Positions 5,446 through 6,750 of a stretch of DNA of 6,750 nucleotides are shown piece after piece. This stretch comes from Sulfurovum sp. Lineage in GTDB: Bacteria; Campylobacterota; Campylobacteria; Campylobacterales; Sulfurovaceae. The stretch spans positions 1-6,750 of the forward strand of contig JALSTF010000244.1 in assembly GCA_026983895.1 (NCBI GenBank), written 5' to 3'. The position numbers were made by a program, and so were the translations under genes. Under the pieces are notes generated by a model that saw only the letters and a program-made list of their open reading frames with translations, was not told where the DNA came from and searched no databases. The first letter of the stretch is position 1. Each line of letters opens with the position of its first letter.

Positions 5446-6750
5446 ATGAGTTACAACCCGCACGATATCGAAGCCAAATGGCAGAAAAAATGGGAAGAGG
5501 AGGAAGCTTTTGAACCTTCCGATTCTCATGAACAGAAGAAAAAATATATTTTGAGTATGTTCCCTTTCCCCAGCGGACGTCTGCATATGGGGCATGTGCG
5601 CAACTACGCCATCGGCGATGCTTTTGCGCGTTATTACAGAAAACAGGATTTCAACGTACTGCACCCCATCGGCTGGGATGCCTTCGGTATGCCTGCGGAA
5701 AATGCGGCGATCAAGCATGGAAGGCATCCCAAGGATTGGACCTACAGCAACATTGACTACATGCGAAAAGAGCTCAACTCCCTGGGCCTTTCTTTCTCCA
5801 AGACGCGTGAATTCGCGACCTGTGACGAACTCTACACCAAGCATGAGCAAAAATTCATTATCGAAATGTATGAAAAAGGGTTGCTGTATCGTGAATCGAC
5901 TACGGTGAACTGGTGTGAAAGCTGTCATACGGTACTGGCGAACGAGCAGGTGGAAGAGGGTTGCTGCTGGCGCTGTGACAATCCCGTAGAACTCAAAGAG
6001 ATGCCGGGGTACTATCTGGATATCATCTCTTATGCGGATGAACTGCTTGACGATCTTTCACAGCTGGAAGGGAAATGGCCTTCGCAGGTCATCGCGATGC
6101 AGCGCAACTGGATAGGAAAATCCCAGGGACTGGAATTTACCTTTAAACTGAGTGAGGCAAGTAAAGAGAAGCTGGGCGGAAAATTCGACGGCTACAAAGT
6201 CTTCACCACCCGTCCTGATACCATTTACGGCGTGACCTATTCGGCACTGGCGGCAGAACACCCCATCACCAAATACCTTGTCGAACATGGATTGCTGGAT
6301 GACGAAGTTGCAGAAAAGATCATAGCCATCGGAAATATGACCGAAGTGGAGCGCGCACAGCAGGGGAAAGAAGGCTATCCGCTGGGTATCACTGTCATCC
6401 ACCCGCTGACGGGGGAGGAGATCCCTGTCTGGACGGCCAATTTCGTCCTGGCAAGCTATGGTGGCGGTGCAGTGATGGCGGTACCGGCGCATGACGAACG
6501 GGATTTTGAGTTCGCTACGCAGTATGGTCTGCCGATCAAGTGTGTGATCGAAGGGGACGGGGAGCTTCCCTATACCGGACAGGGCACGCTGATGGACAGC
6601 GGGCGTTTCAGCTGTGTCGATAACGAAGAAGCGAAGATCGCGATCATCAATATCATGGAAGAAGAGGGCAAAGGCAAGGGGACGACCAACTACAAGCTGC
6701 GAAACTGGGGCGTGAGCCGTCAGCGCTATTGGGGTGCGCCGATCCCGTTC
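5446..6750 (+). CDS. leuS: Leucyl-tRNA synthetase, N-terminal part (partial)
   Basis: Leucyl-tRNA synthetase is the cytosolic class I enzyme that charges tRNA-Leu. The window holds the first 435 codons, about half of a protein usually near 820-870 residues, and the frame is open at the right edge. What I see: MSYNPHDIEAKWQKKW at the N-terminus; the class I HIGH signature as HMGH (47-50) in SGRLHMGHVRNY; the WDAFGMPAENAA segment (78-89); a zinc module (C157, C160, with C173, C174 and C177); and the CP1 editing domain with its threonine-rich TTRPDT (254-259) and VPAHDERDFEF, where D350 corresponds to the conserved editing aspartate. The fragment ends just after NWGVSRQRYWGAPIPF, where the chain returns to the catalytic domain. 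The KMSKS loop and tRNA-binding domains lie beyond the window. The ATG at 5446 is chosen for its AGGA 8 bases upstream and the family-typical N-terminus. Confidence 0.97.
   Translation, partial: MSYNPHDIEAKWQKKWEEEEAFEPSDSHEQKKKYILSMFPFPSGRLHMGHVRNYAIGDAFARYYRKQDFNVLHPIGWDAFGMPAENAAIKHGRHPKDWTYSNIDYMRKELNSLGLSFSKTREFATCDELYTKHEQKFIIEMYEKGLLYRESTTVNWCESCHTVLANEQVEEGCCWRCDNPVELKEMPGYYLDIISYADELLDDLSQLEGKWPSQVIAMQRNWIGKSQGLEFTFKLSEASKEKLGGKFDGYKVFTTRPDTIYGVTYSALAAEHPITKYLVEHGLLDDEVAEKIIAIGNMTEVERAQQGKEGYPLGITVIHPLTGEEIPVWTANFVLASYGGGAVMAVPAHDERDFEFATQYGLPIKCVIEGDGELPYTGQGTLMDSGRFSCVDNEEAKIAIINIMEEEGKGKGTTNYKLRNWGVSRQRYWGAPIPF

Noticed and set aside
5422..5928. 168-codon open frame on the minus strand over the start of leuS
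   Set aside because: It covers the leuS promoter and the HMGH region antisense. The plus strand carries continuous, recognisable LeuS sequence.

Overview
The window looks like ordinary core chromosome of a Campylobacterota (epsilonproteobacterial) species, probably a Sulfurovum or Sulfurimonas relative. The basis is the protein wording (PlsX, FabH, a YmdB-type phosphoesterase, DnaX, a YpfJ-type zinc peptidase, LeuS), the plsX-fabH order, moderate GC, and TATAAT/TGnTATAAT promoters with no clear -35 box. The genus is inferred from memory of related proteins and was not searched. I see no mobile element, CRISPR array, tRNA or rRNA gene.

Layout. (1) Positions 1-2429, plus strand: the 3' end of plsX, then fabH, then a YmdB/TIGR00282-type metallophosphoesterase. 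PlsX and FabH link phospholipid and fatty-acid synthesis. A small hairpin and an extended -10 promoter lie between plsX and fabH, so fabH and the phosphoesterase probably have their own transcript. (2) Positions 2454-4346, minus strand: dnaX, the DNA polymerase III tau/gamma clamp-loader subunit, convergent with the phosphoesterase and only 24 bp from it. (3) Positions 4347-4451: a compact divergent control region. An 11-bp perfect inverted repeat places one extended -10 element on each strand, for dnaX leftward and the zinc peptidase gene rightward. (4) Positions 4452-5333: a one-TM neutral zinc metallopeptidase of the YpfJ family. (5) Positions 5446-6750: the first 435 codons of leuS, cut by the window edge.

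The genes are housekeeping and I see no wholly new multi-gene system. Three signals deserve a second look. The first is an A10 homopolymer in dnaX at which either alternative reading frame stops within three codons. This is the arrangement expected for a tau/gamma slippage site, although here the short form would lose only the last 87 or so residues. The second is the face-to-face promoter palindrome between dnaX and the peptidase gene. The third is a TAGGGTGGGTT hairpin found twice, each copy beginning with the stop codon of the preceding gene; it resembles a REP-like dispersed element.
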